Below, piece after piece: positions 20,990 through 32,899 of a DNA stretch of 64,000 nt. Where the stretch lies: NCBI GenBank assembly GCA_946406115.1, contig OX291544.1:32381521-32445520 (forward strand), written 5' to 3'. Origin of the DNA: Apoda limacodes. Taxonomy: Eukaryota > Arthropoda > Insecta > Lepidoptera > Limacodidae. Within the stretch, counting starts at the first letter, position 1, and the number at the start of each line of letters is the position of its first letter. Under the pieces are notes generated by a model that was not told the origin of the DNA, did no database searches, and saw nothing but the letters and a program-made list of their open reading frames with translations. Made by a program: the position numbers and the translations under genes.

Positions 20990-21065
20990 AGATAGCCCTT
21001 TCTACCTAGACAGCTGTCATCGGAAATAAATATCTTGATGGGACATATCATTTTGTTTTTTTTTT
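20990..21065 (+). repeat. Single unit of the ~103-bp repeat, right of mariner
   Basis: GACAGCTGTCATCGGAAATAA then ATCTTGATGGGA matches the 29960-30320 units in forward orientation. It is opposite to the units left of the mariner element. Confidence 0.55.
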
Positions 21066-21740
21066 CTGAACTATTCAAATTTAAATTCAATATAATTTAT
21101 TCAGTTTAGGCTACAATAATTGAGCACTTATGAATGTCACACACAACGCCATCGGTTCGTAAGTCTATAGGGCGGGAGACCTTGTACTGAGAAGAACCGG
21201 CAAGAAACTCAGCAAGGGCATTTCTTTTCTCCCTTTCTCTTACAGCGTCCAATTAAAATATTGGAAAATGCCCTCCCTATCATAAAAGGACACTTTCCAT
21301 TACAAACATAAAAAACATGAAATATAAAGCACAAGCACAAGATAAAAAAGTATCTAATATAAAAAAAGACAGTTTATGTATTCATCACTAAGAAATAAGC
21401 AATGTCTTACAGTATTAAGAAACAAAACAAAAAAGTAAAACTAAATACTAAGAATACAAAGAAGTTTGCAAGAGCAGACCAGCCTCGACAGGCGGCACCC
21501 GTTCACGAGTATGACACATGAATCAGCCATCGCTTCGCTCAACCATGTTTTAGGGAAAGTAATGCGTAATAAATAAATAAAAATATGCACTTGGCTAATG
21601 CAGCCATTACGAACCCGGGGACGTCGGCGTCGTGTTAAGGGGGGAGGCCCTTTTGGGGAAGGTCGTTGAGACTAATCTCGCTATCCGGATAGCGAGATCG
21701 TCGTCTGGGACCGTTTGTACGTGCCGAGGCCGCCTAATAG
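21066..21740. other. Repeat-derived sequence
   Basis: 21150-21230 carries CTGAGAAGAACCGGCAAGAA and ACTCAGC, a phrase of a common lepidopteran retroposed repeat (also at 25775-25800). The rest is AT-rich. A perfect 20-bp palindrome-like stem (CTCGCTATCC/GGATAGCGAG) lies at 21677-21696. Confidence 0.4.
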
Positions 21741-21915
21741 TTTTTTGACCGTGCTGAGTATGTGATTCTCGAAGAAAGACGTTATTAAATTTTTGAAGGG
21801 TCATCAACGCGCGAGTGATGTCCTAAGTGTTGCAAGCGTCCATAGGCTATGGTAACCGCTTACCATTAGGCGAACCGTAAGCTTGTTTGCCACCTAAGTG
21901 GTGTAAAAAAATATA
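21741..21915 (+). mobile_element. Truncated non-LTR 3' end (family of 52858-55650)
   Basis: Contains AAGAAAGACGTTATTAAATT, GGTAACCGCTTACCATTAGG and TTTGCCACCTAAGTGG, matching the 3' UTR copies at 6610-6866 and 59582-59905. No open frame remains. Confidence 0.65.
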
Positions 21916-24272
21916 CAAAGTGTAACTGAAAAGCATAGTTACTGAATTATTAGGTAAGCCATGGAATCTAAGGTTATAAGAATTAAATTAAATCTTTAAT
22001 ATTGTTCTCTTCAAATTTACAAATAAAAAAACTGATAAATTTAATTACCTATGCTTTAAATTTACCACTTTACTATTTGACTTTGTTCTTGTATGCCATA
22101 TCTGTATCTACTATTTCTTGCACAAAAGATTATCTATATTACAACGATCAAAGTCCAAAACACGACTAAATGAAGTTTAGTTATTTAATGATATACGTAG
22201 TTATGGCTTAGGTAGGTAAAAATATAAGCCTTAGTATGCCTGAATGCAGTAAGCGACAAATCGTATATTTTTCGTTGGGTATCAACTCGGGAACAGATAA
22301 TATGCTCCCGATATCAGTTAGGGGTACTTAGTCCACAAAATTTATAATCTAATAAATATATATGTTTGTTCCCTAAATTCTTGTATGTATATTCCTATAT
22401 TACAAAAAGCTTACATGCTCCTAGTACGTAAAGCATTTAATCACATAAACCTTGACAAATCCATTATGATATAACTAGAATAGATTATTTCGATGTCAGT
22501 ATATTTGTTAATTCCACATTTGTTGATTTTTCAAGGTCTGTGTTTATAAGATTTATGTGCTTCCTGGCCATAGATCAAAGTCGTCGCAGACATTTTTCTC
22601 CTCGGTATCAATTGTGGCCTCTTGTTGTGCCACTTTATGTTTTCGGTGTGCATAATGTTTCCTTTCTGTGTTTTCCAAGATATCAGTTATGGAAGAATAA
22701 ACTCTAAAAGTCCATCACTTACCTTAGTATTAAACGCTGTTGTTGTATAGAACTTAAAAGACGATTTTATTTGTTGTACTACTTTAACAATCTTTAACAT
22801 TGTGTGAGGCGCCGAGAACTGAGTCCAGATGCTAGATCAAATATGATAAAACATTCAGATCTTATCTTCTTTGTTGATAATGTTTATTAATGTTAATTTG
22901 TAAAGTTTAATATCATTATTCTCATTTCGGTTTTGTTGTAGATAATTAAAACTATCAATAAACGAAAATGTAGGAAGGTATATCATATACAACATGAACT
23001 AATACATCTGCAACAAGCAAAAACAAGTATTAATAAAATCAAATGTAGTGGTTAAATTCTCTTTAAATTAAATGCATGTCAAAGGTCAATGTCCAGCGCT
23101 GCGAAGCAATAATGCTAATAAAAATATATAAATATTAAACAAGTGCATACAAATGTTAAAGATGATTATGGTCTAGGAGGTCATCATATATAATGGAGCC
23201 AATAAAGAAACAGGATAAGATATTTTTAAAAAGTTCGTGCTCATCTTATCTTAACAATATAGGTAGGTAGGTATAGCAGCGTTAAGAAAACAAGTTACGT
23301 AGATCACAGTTAGTGTACAAGATTACTATACAAGTCCCGGTGCTCTTTTTAACCAACTTTAAAAAAGGAGAAGGTTCTACAATCAGTTCTACCCGGTACT
23401 CCATCATTTATATATCGATTTGGAAAATATTTTTTTTATACATCCAGATTGGTTAAATTTTTATCAAAATCCAGTTCTAATGATGAAATCAATGAAGAAT
23501 TGTGGGAAAAATTGCTTCATATCATATCAAATTCCCACTGCATATTAAAAACCTCTAATTTATACACTGTATGGTGGTGAAGGTTTTAATACTAAAAACT
23601 CAGCAGCAAACATGGAACTAAGAGCTTCTAAGCAATGATTTTTAGAACCCATCAATTTAATTTCAAAAACACCATATACATATTACAGTAAATAAAATTT
23701 CTGTTGTATTCTGAATATATGACTAAATATTTTGTGAATGAATGTCTTACTTCCAAAAAGGATGCATTTTGTTTGTTTCTGCCACAAGAATTATCATCAT
23801 TTAGATTAACACTTTAACTAGGAGAATTATTATACAAATACAACTTAGCTGATCTATTTCTTCGGTTATCAGGTCATCCTTCCTTAGACCTCGGGTCGTC
23901 TTTCCATGACAATTTGTAAATCATACATTTATTCTCGATGGTGGCGATGCTTATTACATTTTAGATACTGGAGTATCTAATCTTGAGTTTACTGGCAATA
24001 TTAAACCATACTATATATTCTAGGGCTCCCTGATAGAGACAGGAATCGACCCTCCAAATCTATATAGACTTGTCCGATCTATATTTTACACTCGAAAGTC
24101 AATCAATATAAAAATAATGACAAACTCGAAGTTCCGATTGTTTTTATTCAAAACACACTGACACCATCTATTATATTTTCATAAAAACACTACGAAGTAT
24201 TTGCTACGTATTTGCGTTCGCTAGCCCTTCTACTTCCTTTACACTTAACAAGAGGTCGTAACCTTTACAGAA
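21916..24272. other. AT-rich intergenic sequence, no gene recognised
   Basis: No exon, RNA gene or clear element. 23340-23430 carries the repeat phrase TTTTTAACCAACTTTAAAAA followed by GGAGAAGGTTCT. Possible decayed elements elsewhere could not be named. Confidence 0.4.
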
Positions 24273-24619
24273 CTTAAGGTTTTGATCTATGTGAAAATAA
24301 GTTATGTCAGATCGCTCTGGGATCTTTATTTGTCGTAGAGCTTTAAAGCGTCTGACAAAAGTATGGCCCATGGAAAGTGTCTGACACTTATAATACTATT
24401 TTAGAATAATATTCTACAAAACATATATAAAAATCAGCCATTTAAATTTAAGTTAAGTAACTCTTATTTTTAGTTACCTTTCTTACCTGGTACCTGCCCA
24501 GGTGTCACAAAGGTAGCTCCACAAGCACGCAGGTATTCAAAGAACATGAGACGCTACTGAAAACCTAAGGTTTCATCTATATGAAAATAAGTTATGTCAG
24601 ATCGCTCTGGGATCTTGGA
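24273..24619. repeat. 50-bp direct repeat pair about 290 bp apart
   Basis: AAGGTTTTGATCTATGTGAA (24275) and AAGGTTTCATCTATATGAAA (24567) begin two copies that continue with the identical AATAAGTTATGTCAGATCGC and TCTGGGATCTT. The second copy joins directly to the RTE-like fragment. Confidence 0.65.
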
Positions 24620-25340
24620 CTGATACCATTTCCATAAATTTGGCTAGCTGGCCCATGGACGATGAAAGGCTTATTGGTCTGTAGTGTGATATACTTTTGG
24701 AGTCACCGTTTTTATATAGAAGTATAATATCTGAGCTGCACCATTGTTTTAGGACTTCACCTATAACTAATATCATAATAAATAACGTAGTTATAGGTGA
24801 AATAAGTTGTTCAGCCTCTATTTCAGCAAGTTGTTGCTAATATCATCGGGTCCTGGTGTTTTTTCTGGTTTCAGCCTCTTAATATGTCTTAGTTTTTCGG
24901 ATTCTTCAATGGGGTCTATGGAAGGTTGACTGTTACTACTAATGCTGTCTTGTGGTTCGTCCTTTTTCTCCCTGGTTGCTGGTTTGGCACATAGGTTTTC
25001 ATAAAATATAGTAATAGTGTTCAAAATGTGTGCACTTGCTTTCCGCCATTGAGTTCTTGTATCCAATGGTTTTTGAATTTACCTTTTTCAATGCTTTTTT
25101 GTGCTTCTGTAAGTTGTTGTTTTTTTCAGTTGTTCCGTTTCTGTAGTTTTCGTAGCGTTTTTTGTTGGTGGCTTTAAATAGGGTACGTTTCTGTCCTTGG
25201 TCCATACTGAGTGTTAAATAGGTTGGTACTGTAAAGGGGAGGTGGAAAGCTATTTCTTGAGTCTGCGAAGCTGTATGTGTCTCCGCGTTTCTCGTTAAAT
25301 GATTTATTAAAAGTAGAAGAATTTTAAAGTAAAACAAAAA
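24620..25340 (-). pseudogene. RTE-like non-LTR reverse transcriptase fragment
   Basis: Minus-strand pieces: a linker between endonuclease and RT (TRTQWRKASAHILNTITIFYE), then EKLRHIKRLKPEKTPGPDDI (RT start motif, K..GPD), and further down ILYFYIKTVTPK and HYRPISLSSSMGQLAK in a shifted frame (RT motif YRPISL). Broken by stops and shifts; the catalytic YADD region is absent. Confidence 0.65.
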
Positions 25341-25655
25341 TATTCAGAAACAAACAAAATGCATCCTTCTTGGAAGTAAGACATTCATTCTACAATCTGA
25401 GTTTAGTGAGTAAACCAAACAGTATCTCCGTACTAGATCACTTGAATCAAAAGGAAGAAACAGTTCTAGTGGATATCATTTTCTAAAGTCGTACCTGGTG
25501 TGACTAGCCATAATAAGGTTTAAAGTGTGGCCGAGTAAAATAGAATCAATTCGTGAATAATATCTTCAACCGCGTTGTATTTGTAAAGCAAAAAAGAAAT
25601 AAATGACCCAGCAGAAGACGTCGCATCGCCAACACAAAAGTTATGGATACCATGC
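25341..25655. other. No recognisable feature
   Basis: AT-rich sequence; no gene or named repeat seen. Confidence 0.35.
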
Positions 25656-25805
25656 TTAAAATCAAACTTTTTTATTCAAATAGGCTTTTCGACAGCACTT
25701 TTGAATTGTCAGTTTAATTGTTAATTTTCAGGGATGACCGAAAATTACCACCAGTTCGGAATGATTTACTACAGAGAAGAACCGGCAAGAAAATCAGCAG
25801 TTAAT
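25656..25805 (-). repeat. Retroposed repeat fragment (ACCGGCAAGAA type)
   Basis: TTTATTCAAATAGGCTTTTC begins the block, and AGAGAAGAACCGGCAAGAAA ends it. This is the abundant lepidopteran repeat whose 3' end reads ...CCTATTTGAATAAA on the other strand. Confidence 0.5.
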
Positions 25806-25814
25806 CTATACTCA

Positions 25815-26855
25815 CTCCATTATTATACATGCGAAAGTAACTCTGTTTGTCTGTTCCCTCTATACGCCTAAACCATTGTACGGATTAATATGAAATTTGT
25901 CATGGAGATAGCCTGAGTCCCGGGAAAGGACATAGGCTAATTGAAAACATCAAGTGTGAGTGTGTTTTTTTTCTACCCATTCCTCTGTACGTGTGTTTGT
26001 CACATAACTCCTCCTAAACGGCTGGAACGATTTGGGTAAAATTTAGTCTGAATATTTCAGTGGGTACTGCTGTCGGTGTGTCACTGATCTTTTCTTAAGC
26101 GGCAGGTGATATTTTTTGTGTACGTTCGAGTGGGCTCCTGCAAGATTTGAATTCATAAATGGATCCGGTAGATGGCGCTGTATTCGGTGTGTCACTGATC
26201 TTCTCCTAAGCAGCAGGGATGATTTTAATATTTTTTGTGTAAATTCGAGAGGGTCCCTGCAAGGTTTGAATTCAAAATTGGACCCGGTAGGTGGCGCTAA
26301 AGTTGAGGGTGTCACTGATTTTTTCCTAAACGGCACGGCAGATATAAATTATATTTTATTGTTTCCTTTTGAGGAGAGGTTTAAATTTCAATTTTATAAT
26401 ATCATATTTAATGTGGCGCTGCTTTTCCGGGCAGGACAACGTTTAGCATACTAATATTATAAATGCGAAAGTAACTCTGTCTGTTACCTCTTTACGCTTA
26501 AACCGCTGTACCAATTTGGATGAAAATTGTCATGGAGATAATTTGAGTCCCAAGAAAGGAGGCATAGGCTACTTGAAAACGTCAAGCGTGAGTCGGTTCT
26601 ATTTCTATAATTGAGGAGTTGTTGTTGTAAAAATCCTACACCAACAATCGAATTTAGGGCGGGTGAAACCGCGGGTAAATTTGGCATGGAGATAGTTTGA
26701 GTCCCAGTAAAGGACATCGGCTACTTGAAAACGTCAAGTGTTAGTGGGTTTTTTTTCTAAAATACATAATTAATATTTTTTCTATTAAAATTGAAATCCT
26801 AAACCGATAACCGAATTAAGGGCGGGTAAAACAGCGGACAAAAGCTAGTCTTTTA
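25815..26855 (+). repeat. Cluster of Helitron-like (Lep1-type) repeats
   Basis: Several overlapping copies of one family: CATTATTATACATGCGAAAG (25819), ACTAATATTATAAATGCGAA (26451), and repeated CATGGAGATA(G)TTTGAGTCCC with AGGACATAGGCTA. The last copy ends GGGCGGGTAAAACAGCGGAC then AAAAGCTAGT near 26850, with a GC hairpin just before a CTAG end as in Helitrons. 26070-26330 holds three copies of a ~95-bp unit with GTGTCACTGATCTT and GGTAG(A/G)TGGCGCT. Confidence 0.6.
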
Positions 26856-26944
26856 TATTTTTTCAACTTCATATTACAATATAATTTTCTTATTCATAAT
26901 TCTGTTAAAAAGGGTGATCCAAGAAAAATATGGAAATTTCTAAA

Positions 26945-28040
26945 GAGGATTCTCTGACTAGTAATTCACTTCAGGCGAGTATCGCAAGGTGGCGTCTTGT
27001 CTCCACTCTTTTCCTCTTTTTCTCTCTACCACTTGTATGCACACAATCTCCAAATTTACACACGACCCAATTGATGATATAAATAGTGCTATTCAAGAAA
27101 TTAATGCTGATTATAACCAAATACTCGAATGGAGTTCATTTTATGGTCTTCAATTAAACCCCATAATTTTAAAGCTATCATTATTGGCAGTCCAAAAATG
27201 ATTTCACGACTTAATTGGGATTTGACACTTAAAATTTAATTTAGTTATTATTCTTTACTAAAACTCAGTTAAAAATCTAGGGATTCTTATTGACAGTATG
27301 CTATCATGGATTCCACAAAAATTGACCACAAGGTCAGTCATAAAACTTTTGCCTCCATTGAGTCAATGAGACGGTTACATAATCTTTCCCCACAAAAGTT
27401 ACGATTGCACAATCTTTACTTCTTCCTATCCTTGATTATGCTGATGCCTGCTATATCAATCTCACAGAGGAGCAATTAAATAAACTTGAGCGACTCCAAA
27501 TCTTTGTATTCGATTTATATTCGGATTACGCAAATATGATCATGTCTCTCAATTTTATGCTCAGCTCAAGCGGCTCCCAATTCGTCTTCGCCGGAATAAC
27601 AATATTCTCTCACTTCCTTATAACGCACTGTTCAATCCATCAACTCATTACTTGAAAGTGTAGCGGACGTCACGCGTCCTACATCGCGCTATCGAAGTTT
27701 CAGTTGCAGTTCGGAATATATAGAATCCGAAGCGCAAGTTAAGCAGACCACGGCGGTCCCTAGACATAACACCTCGCCTAGCAGAAGTTCTGCTCTTTGC
27801 CGCCGCTCTACAAAAGAATGTTTTCAATTTATTTCTTCATCTACACTTACACTACACCCTTCAACTAGATTACTTTTAAAAACACCGACACATAACAACA
27901 ACTACTGCACTCACTCATTCACTGTGCAAACTATATTGCTATGGAACTGCCTTCCACTAAATATCAGTTCACAAACCATCACTGTTTTTAAAAAATGTGT
28001 AAAGAAATATTTTCTTTCAAACTAAAACTCTCATTTTAAT
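26945..28040 (+). pseudogene. Non-LTR reverse transcriptase C-terminal part, decayed
   Basis: Plus-strand pieces, out of frame with one another: YNQILEWSSFYGLQLNP (thumb region), KNLGILIDSMLSWIPQ, then LCIRFIFGLRKYDHVSQF and LKRLPIRLRRN near 27500-27600, and a C-terminal block with LLWNCLPLN-like codons. This order is that of Jockey/CR1-type RTs. Many stops; not functional. 27176-27198 is reused at the junction near 28976. Confidence 0.7.
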
Positions 28041-28449
28041 ACACCTGGTTAATATAATCTTCATTTTGATGTTATTATTATACTGTGTATGTATTAGATA
28101 TGTATTTATAATATATGTATTTATATATATATATGTGTGTGTATTTATATGTATATCATAGACTGATATTTATGAATTGTTTTGTGTGTAGTGTTGCCGG
28201 ATTGCTTACCTTAGTCACCATAAACAAAAACTTAAATAAAAAAGCCCTAAAAATGTATTCGCTATATATAGCTGAAGAAGTCGTTATTATGTCATTGTAA
28301 ACTATTTAAATAATTTAAGAAAGAAATGATATCACATTCTACTAGAGATGCATCCAAATTTTTCTCCTTATCAATATCTACATATGGGTAAATATTATCT
28401 AATCGTCAATTATCTTGGTCAAAAATTTATCTAACTTGCTACAATGAAG
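28041..28449. other. AT-rich sequence with AT/GT simple repeats
   Basis: 28090-28165 is a TATATG/TGTGTG simple-sequence stretch. No gene seen. Confidence 0.4.
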
Positions 28450-28980
28450 CCAAAAAGCCTTTAGTTACCGATCGGATATTTTTAGGTAACCACAATTACG
28501 CATTAAAGTTTGAACACGGAGTTTCTAAATGTTAAAATAATTAAGTTTGTTCCATACTGTTTCATTTTAACATATTTTTACTAATCGCCTATAGTTTGGT
28601 TAGAAGCTAGCATTTTCGGATGTAGAAGTAGTGGAATAACGACCCAATCGCTAAGCTCAGAGAGCACAAACATCATATGCTTTGCTTGTTCCACTCCATT
28701 CGCTCAGCGATAAAAAACGTCATATGTTTTGTTACATATTATTAAAATGGTGTGGCGGGACGCGTGGATCCTTGCTACGCTTTCACTGCACATTAAAATT
28801 GTAATTTTAATAAATTGGAATTAAATGTGTACTTTTTGCCGAAATCAACTTGTATGTATACTCAACATACTATACTTAACATTGTAACGAAACGCAAGTC
28901 TATCATAGTACATCATTTCTACAATTAAGATAATAGTCATTGTAAAGCAATCAATTAACAATGTATGAAACACTATATCA
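28450..28980 (+). repeat. 531-bp tandem duplication, copy 1
   Basis: Runs from CCAAAAAGCCTTTAGTTACC to ATGAAACACTATATCA. Copy 2 at 28992-29522 is almost identical (scattered single-base differences only). No coding sequence seen; both copies contain AAACATCATATGCTTTGC and CAGCGATAAAA. Confidence 0.85.
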
Positions 28981-28991
28981 TTATTGGCAGT

Positions 28992-29522
28992 CCAAAAAAG
29001 CCTTTAGTTACCGATCGGATATTTTTAGGTAACCACAATTACGCATTAAAGTTTGAACACGGAGTTTCTAAATGTTAAAATAATTAAGTTTGTTCCATAC
29101 TGTTTCATTTTAACATATTTTTACTAATCGCCTATAGTTTGGTTAGAAGCTAGCATTTTCGGATGTAGAAGTAGTGGAATAACGACCCAATCGCTAAGCT
29201 CAGAGAGCACAAACATCATATGCTTTGCTTGTTCCACTCCATTCGCTCAGCGATAAAAACGTCATATGTTTTGTTACATATTATTAAAATGGTGTGGCGG
29301 GACTCGTGGATCCTTGCTACGCTTTCACTGCACATTAAAATTGTAATTTTAATAAATTGGAATTAAATGTGTACTTTTTGCCGAAATCAACTTGTATGAA
29401 TACTCAACATACTATACTTAACATTGTAACGAAACGCAAGTCTATCATAGTACATTATTTCTACAATCAAGATAATAGTCATTGTAAAGCAATCAATTAA
29501 CAATGTATGAAACACTATATCA
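28992..29522 (+). repeat. 531-bp tandem duplication, copy 2
   Basis: Same length as copy 1, separated by an 11-bp filler (TTATTGGCAGT). It abuts the left arm of the long-TIR element that follows. Confidence 0.85.
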
Positions 29523-29525
29523 CTG

Positions 29526-30942
29526 AATTGAATGGATCATTCTCACTAGATCCATTGTCCAGATCCATAATGGATCTAGTGAGATATTATTTTCTCAATA
29601 GATCCATTTTTAAAAGTATGTATCTACTGAGAAGTATTTGTCTCACTAGATTAACCAGAACCAGATTTGAAAGTGTGGGTCTACTAAGGAATTTCATTCT
29701 CACTAGATTCAGTTGTGGATGATAAAAAAAAACCCCTTACGGTCTGTTGGTATCCTTCTATTGCAATAAATTCAATGTTTTGCTATTAAACCTTATGATG
29801 ATTGCATTTTATTCGCACAAATGCAGCTCGTTAATGGCGAAATTGGCGTTGGCCACTTTTTAGAAAAATTACGTTGATAATTAGGTATCATTTTCGTTAC
29901 AAAATATGTAATTGAAGAAAAATAGTAGTTTCTTCACACAAATATTTGTCATCTGAAATATAGATCTTCATAAGGTATATCATTTCTGTAAACAAACTAC
30001 AAGTCTACGATCAATAGTTACGGAGATATAGACGTTTCTTGTTTGACAGCTGTCATTTGAAATAAAGATCTTGATGAGATCCATCACTTCTGTAAAAAAT
30101 CTAGCCTATAATTAATAGTTTCGGAGATAAAGCCGTTTCTAGTTTGAGAGCTGTCACCCGAAATGAAGATCTTGATGAGATCTATCACTTCTGTAAAGAA
30201 ACTACTAGTCTACGATTAATAGTTACAGAGATATAGACCTTTCTAGTTTGACAGCTGTCATTTGAAATAAAGATCTTGATGAGATCTATAACTTTTGTAA
30301 AATAACTACACGTGTAAGATCAATAGTTTATTTTTTTTAATATATAAAATAAAATAAAAAATATATTAAGAAAAACAGTATTTTTCTTGTCTTTTGCGGT
30401 TCGAACTATCTCCATATTAAATTCATCACAATTGGTCCAACCGTAAAATTTTACGGATTGATAGACAGACAGACACCGACACTTTCGAATTTATAATATT
30501 AGTATTAGTATGGATCCTCCTTTTATAAAGTCGGTTAATTTTTAGTTTTGAATTAATAATATCTCTTATATGGGTACCTACAGACCCGCGAACGGTCTAA
30601 AACGGTCTAACTTTTTAGTTAGTAAAAATAAGAATATGACAGGGGAAATACGAGTACCTGAAATAGTATTAGAAAGCAAGTTCCGTTATCTCCCCAGCCT
30701 AGGGGACAACAAGCCTAGCCGACACCAAATTTTTTTATCAGATCCACAACTGCATCTAGTGAGAAAGAAATTCCGTAGTAGACCCACACTTTCAAATCTG
30801 GTTCTGGTTAACGGATCTAGCGATACAAATACTTCTCAGTAGATACACACTTTTAAAAATGGATCTATTGAGAAAATAATATCTCACTAGATCCATTATG
30901 GATCTGGACAATGGATCTAGTGAGAATGATCCAATTGAATGA
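29526..30942. mobile_element. Foldback element with ~210-bp terminal inverted repeats
   Basis: The left arm (29526-29732) and right arm (30733-30942) are inverted copies with roughly nine bases in ten matching. Both begin at a GGATCATTCTCACTAGATCC end. Each arm is rich in the internally repeated word GGATCTAGTGAGA and its reverse. The ~1-kb middle has no transposase. It contains a ~103-bp tandem array and an AAGTCGGTTAA repeat edge. Probably a non-autonomous DNA transposon. Confidence 0.75.
29960..30330 (+). repeat. ~103-bp tandem array, about 4 units
   Basis: AGATCTT recurs at 29962, 30066, 30168 and 30271 (steps of 104, 102, 103). Each unit holds GTTTGACAGCTGTCA(T)TTGAA (with variants), CTTCTGTAAA and ATCAATAGTT. 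It lies in the middle of the foldback element. Confidence 0.8.
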
Positions 30943-31377
30943 AGAAGTTCTCAAAATATAACATTCATTCAATTAATGAAAAATGTTTGAGATTCTGCAA
31001 TGTAACCTATGGTCACGGGTCAAGGTCATTCTTGTTTACCTGAATTGCAAAAAGATTCAGAGTCCAGTTTATGTAATTGTCTGCTCTTTTTTATTTTAAG
31101 TTTCTGTTTTCACTACCGCACCACCTCTCATTTATAATTTTCTCTAAACAAAGGTAAGCCAGTAAAGATCACTCTTTAGCGAGACGGCTGTCTATTTGTA
31201 CCTCATTTCTTGTTTTTGCTACTTTTAGTGTGCAATGAGGTAAAAAGGTTATTGCTGACCAACCGGACTGTCCCTGGCTCAAACACTGCATAACGATGCA
31301 TTTGAAAATCAACAGTGCCTCAGTCGGGCCAAGACATGGAAAGTATTAATTCAAATTTAAAAAAAAATTTAATATTA
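30943..31377. other. No recognisable gene
   Basis: 31250-31340 reads like non-coding or decayed repeat sequence; nothing nameable. Confidence 0.35.
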
Positions 31378-32863
31378 AAATTTTGTATTTATTTATATTT
31401 ATATTCAATTGTAATTTATTTAATTTAATTGTAAAATTTTCATAGAAATAAATAATTTTCTGTATACTAACATAGTTTTTTGGAAATACTATCACTCTGT
31501 ATGGACTTCCAATGTCTGAGAATAAAGATTTATTATTATTAATAAAGTATGTATATTCATATCATATCATTTACAATATAGCCTTTCACTAGGTAATAAC
31601 ATTACATATAATAATAATAATAAGCCTTTTATTCAAACAATTGCATGCACTTACAAACTAGTTTTATCTTATGAAATATTGTATATAATTAAACATTATC
31701 ACAATGAATCCTTGGTGCCCTTTGGCATAGGCATCCTCTAACTCCTTCCATAATAATCTATCTTTTGCAGTCCTTAAGCATAACTTTCCTGCCATCTTTT
31801 CAATATTTGTCTCAAATATTTCCCCCTTATGAGGTGATTATTCTTGGAAATCATCAATCAATTAAACTATGACATTAAAACAAGATTACTTTAGCTGTTT
31901 ACAATCTCAAATGTTTACATCTGTGTTTGAATTACGTGAACAATTGAGTATAGTAACGAGATAATTTTGAGCACAAATCCAAGTTAGGTGGCAAGGGGGA
32001 TATCTTAGGTTGCCTTTATAAATAGTTTTTGATATGAGTGAGCCAATGAATTAGTTGCTGGAGAAATTTTTGGGCACATAACCTCAAAATTTTCAAATTT
32101 GAATATCTCAAAGGTCTCAGCACCCTGTTGGAGATGGGCAGGTCATACCTTCAAAGGAACAGATAAGTGGAGTAGATGGGTACCTACCTTGTATTCAAGA
32201 CTTGGAAAAAAGAAAAGAGGATGGCAAAGTTAAATATTTGAGACAAATATTGAAAAGATGGCAGGAAAGTTATGCTTAAGGACTGCAAAAGATAGATTAT
32301 TATGGAAGGAGTTAGAGGATGCCTATGCCAAAGGGCACCAAGGATTCATTGTGATAATGTTTAATTATATACAATATTTCATAAGATAAAACTAGTTTGT
32401 AAGTGCATGCAATTGTTTGAATAAAAGGCTTATTATTATTATTATATGTAATGTTATTACCTAGTGAAAGGCTATATTGTAAATGATATGATATGAATAT
32501 ACATACTTTATTAATAATAATAAATCTTTATTCTCAGACATTGGAAGTCCATACAGAGTGATAGTATTTCCAAAAAACTATGTTAGTATACAGAAAATTA
32601 TTTATTTCTATGAAAATTTTACAATCAAATTAAATAAATTACAATTGAATATAAATATAAATAAATACAAAATTTATATTCAATTGTAATACTAACCCTA
32701 ACTTGGATTTGTGCTCAAAATTATCTCGTTACTATACTCAATTGTTCACGTAATTCAAACACAGATGTAAACATTTGAGATTGTAAACAGCTAAAGTAAT
32801 CTTGTTTTAATGTCATAGTTTAATTGATTGATGATTTCCAAGAATAATCACCTCATAAGGGGG
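31378..32863. repeat. Complex inverted duplication A-B / A'-B'
   Basis: Block A (31378-31821, 444 bp) reappears inverted as A' (32232-32674, 443 bp), and block B (31822-31988, 167 bp) reappears inverted as B' (32697-32863, 167 bp). Identity is near perfect: only one or two base differences noticed in A. The order is A, B, spacer, A', B', so it is not a simple palindrome. A' continues the RTE-like frame of the spacer, so A' is likely the parental copy of that block. Confidence 0.9.
32130..32360 (+). pseudogene. RTE-type non-LTR C-terminal remnant
   Basis: WAGHTFKGTDKWSRWVPT, then GKKKRGWQS, and after a stop/shift IEKMAGKLCLRTAKDRLLWK with ELEDAYAKGHQ. The pattern WAGH...W...GK(K/R)..G....(D)I...AG..W...A.DR..WK..EA is that of RTE elements. 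The 3' UTR follows, with AATAAAAGGCTTATTATTATT at ~32415-32435. Confidence 0.65.
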
Positions 32864-32899
32864 AAGAGAGAAAGTGGGTTTCATAAAAGACAACCTGAA

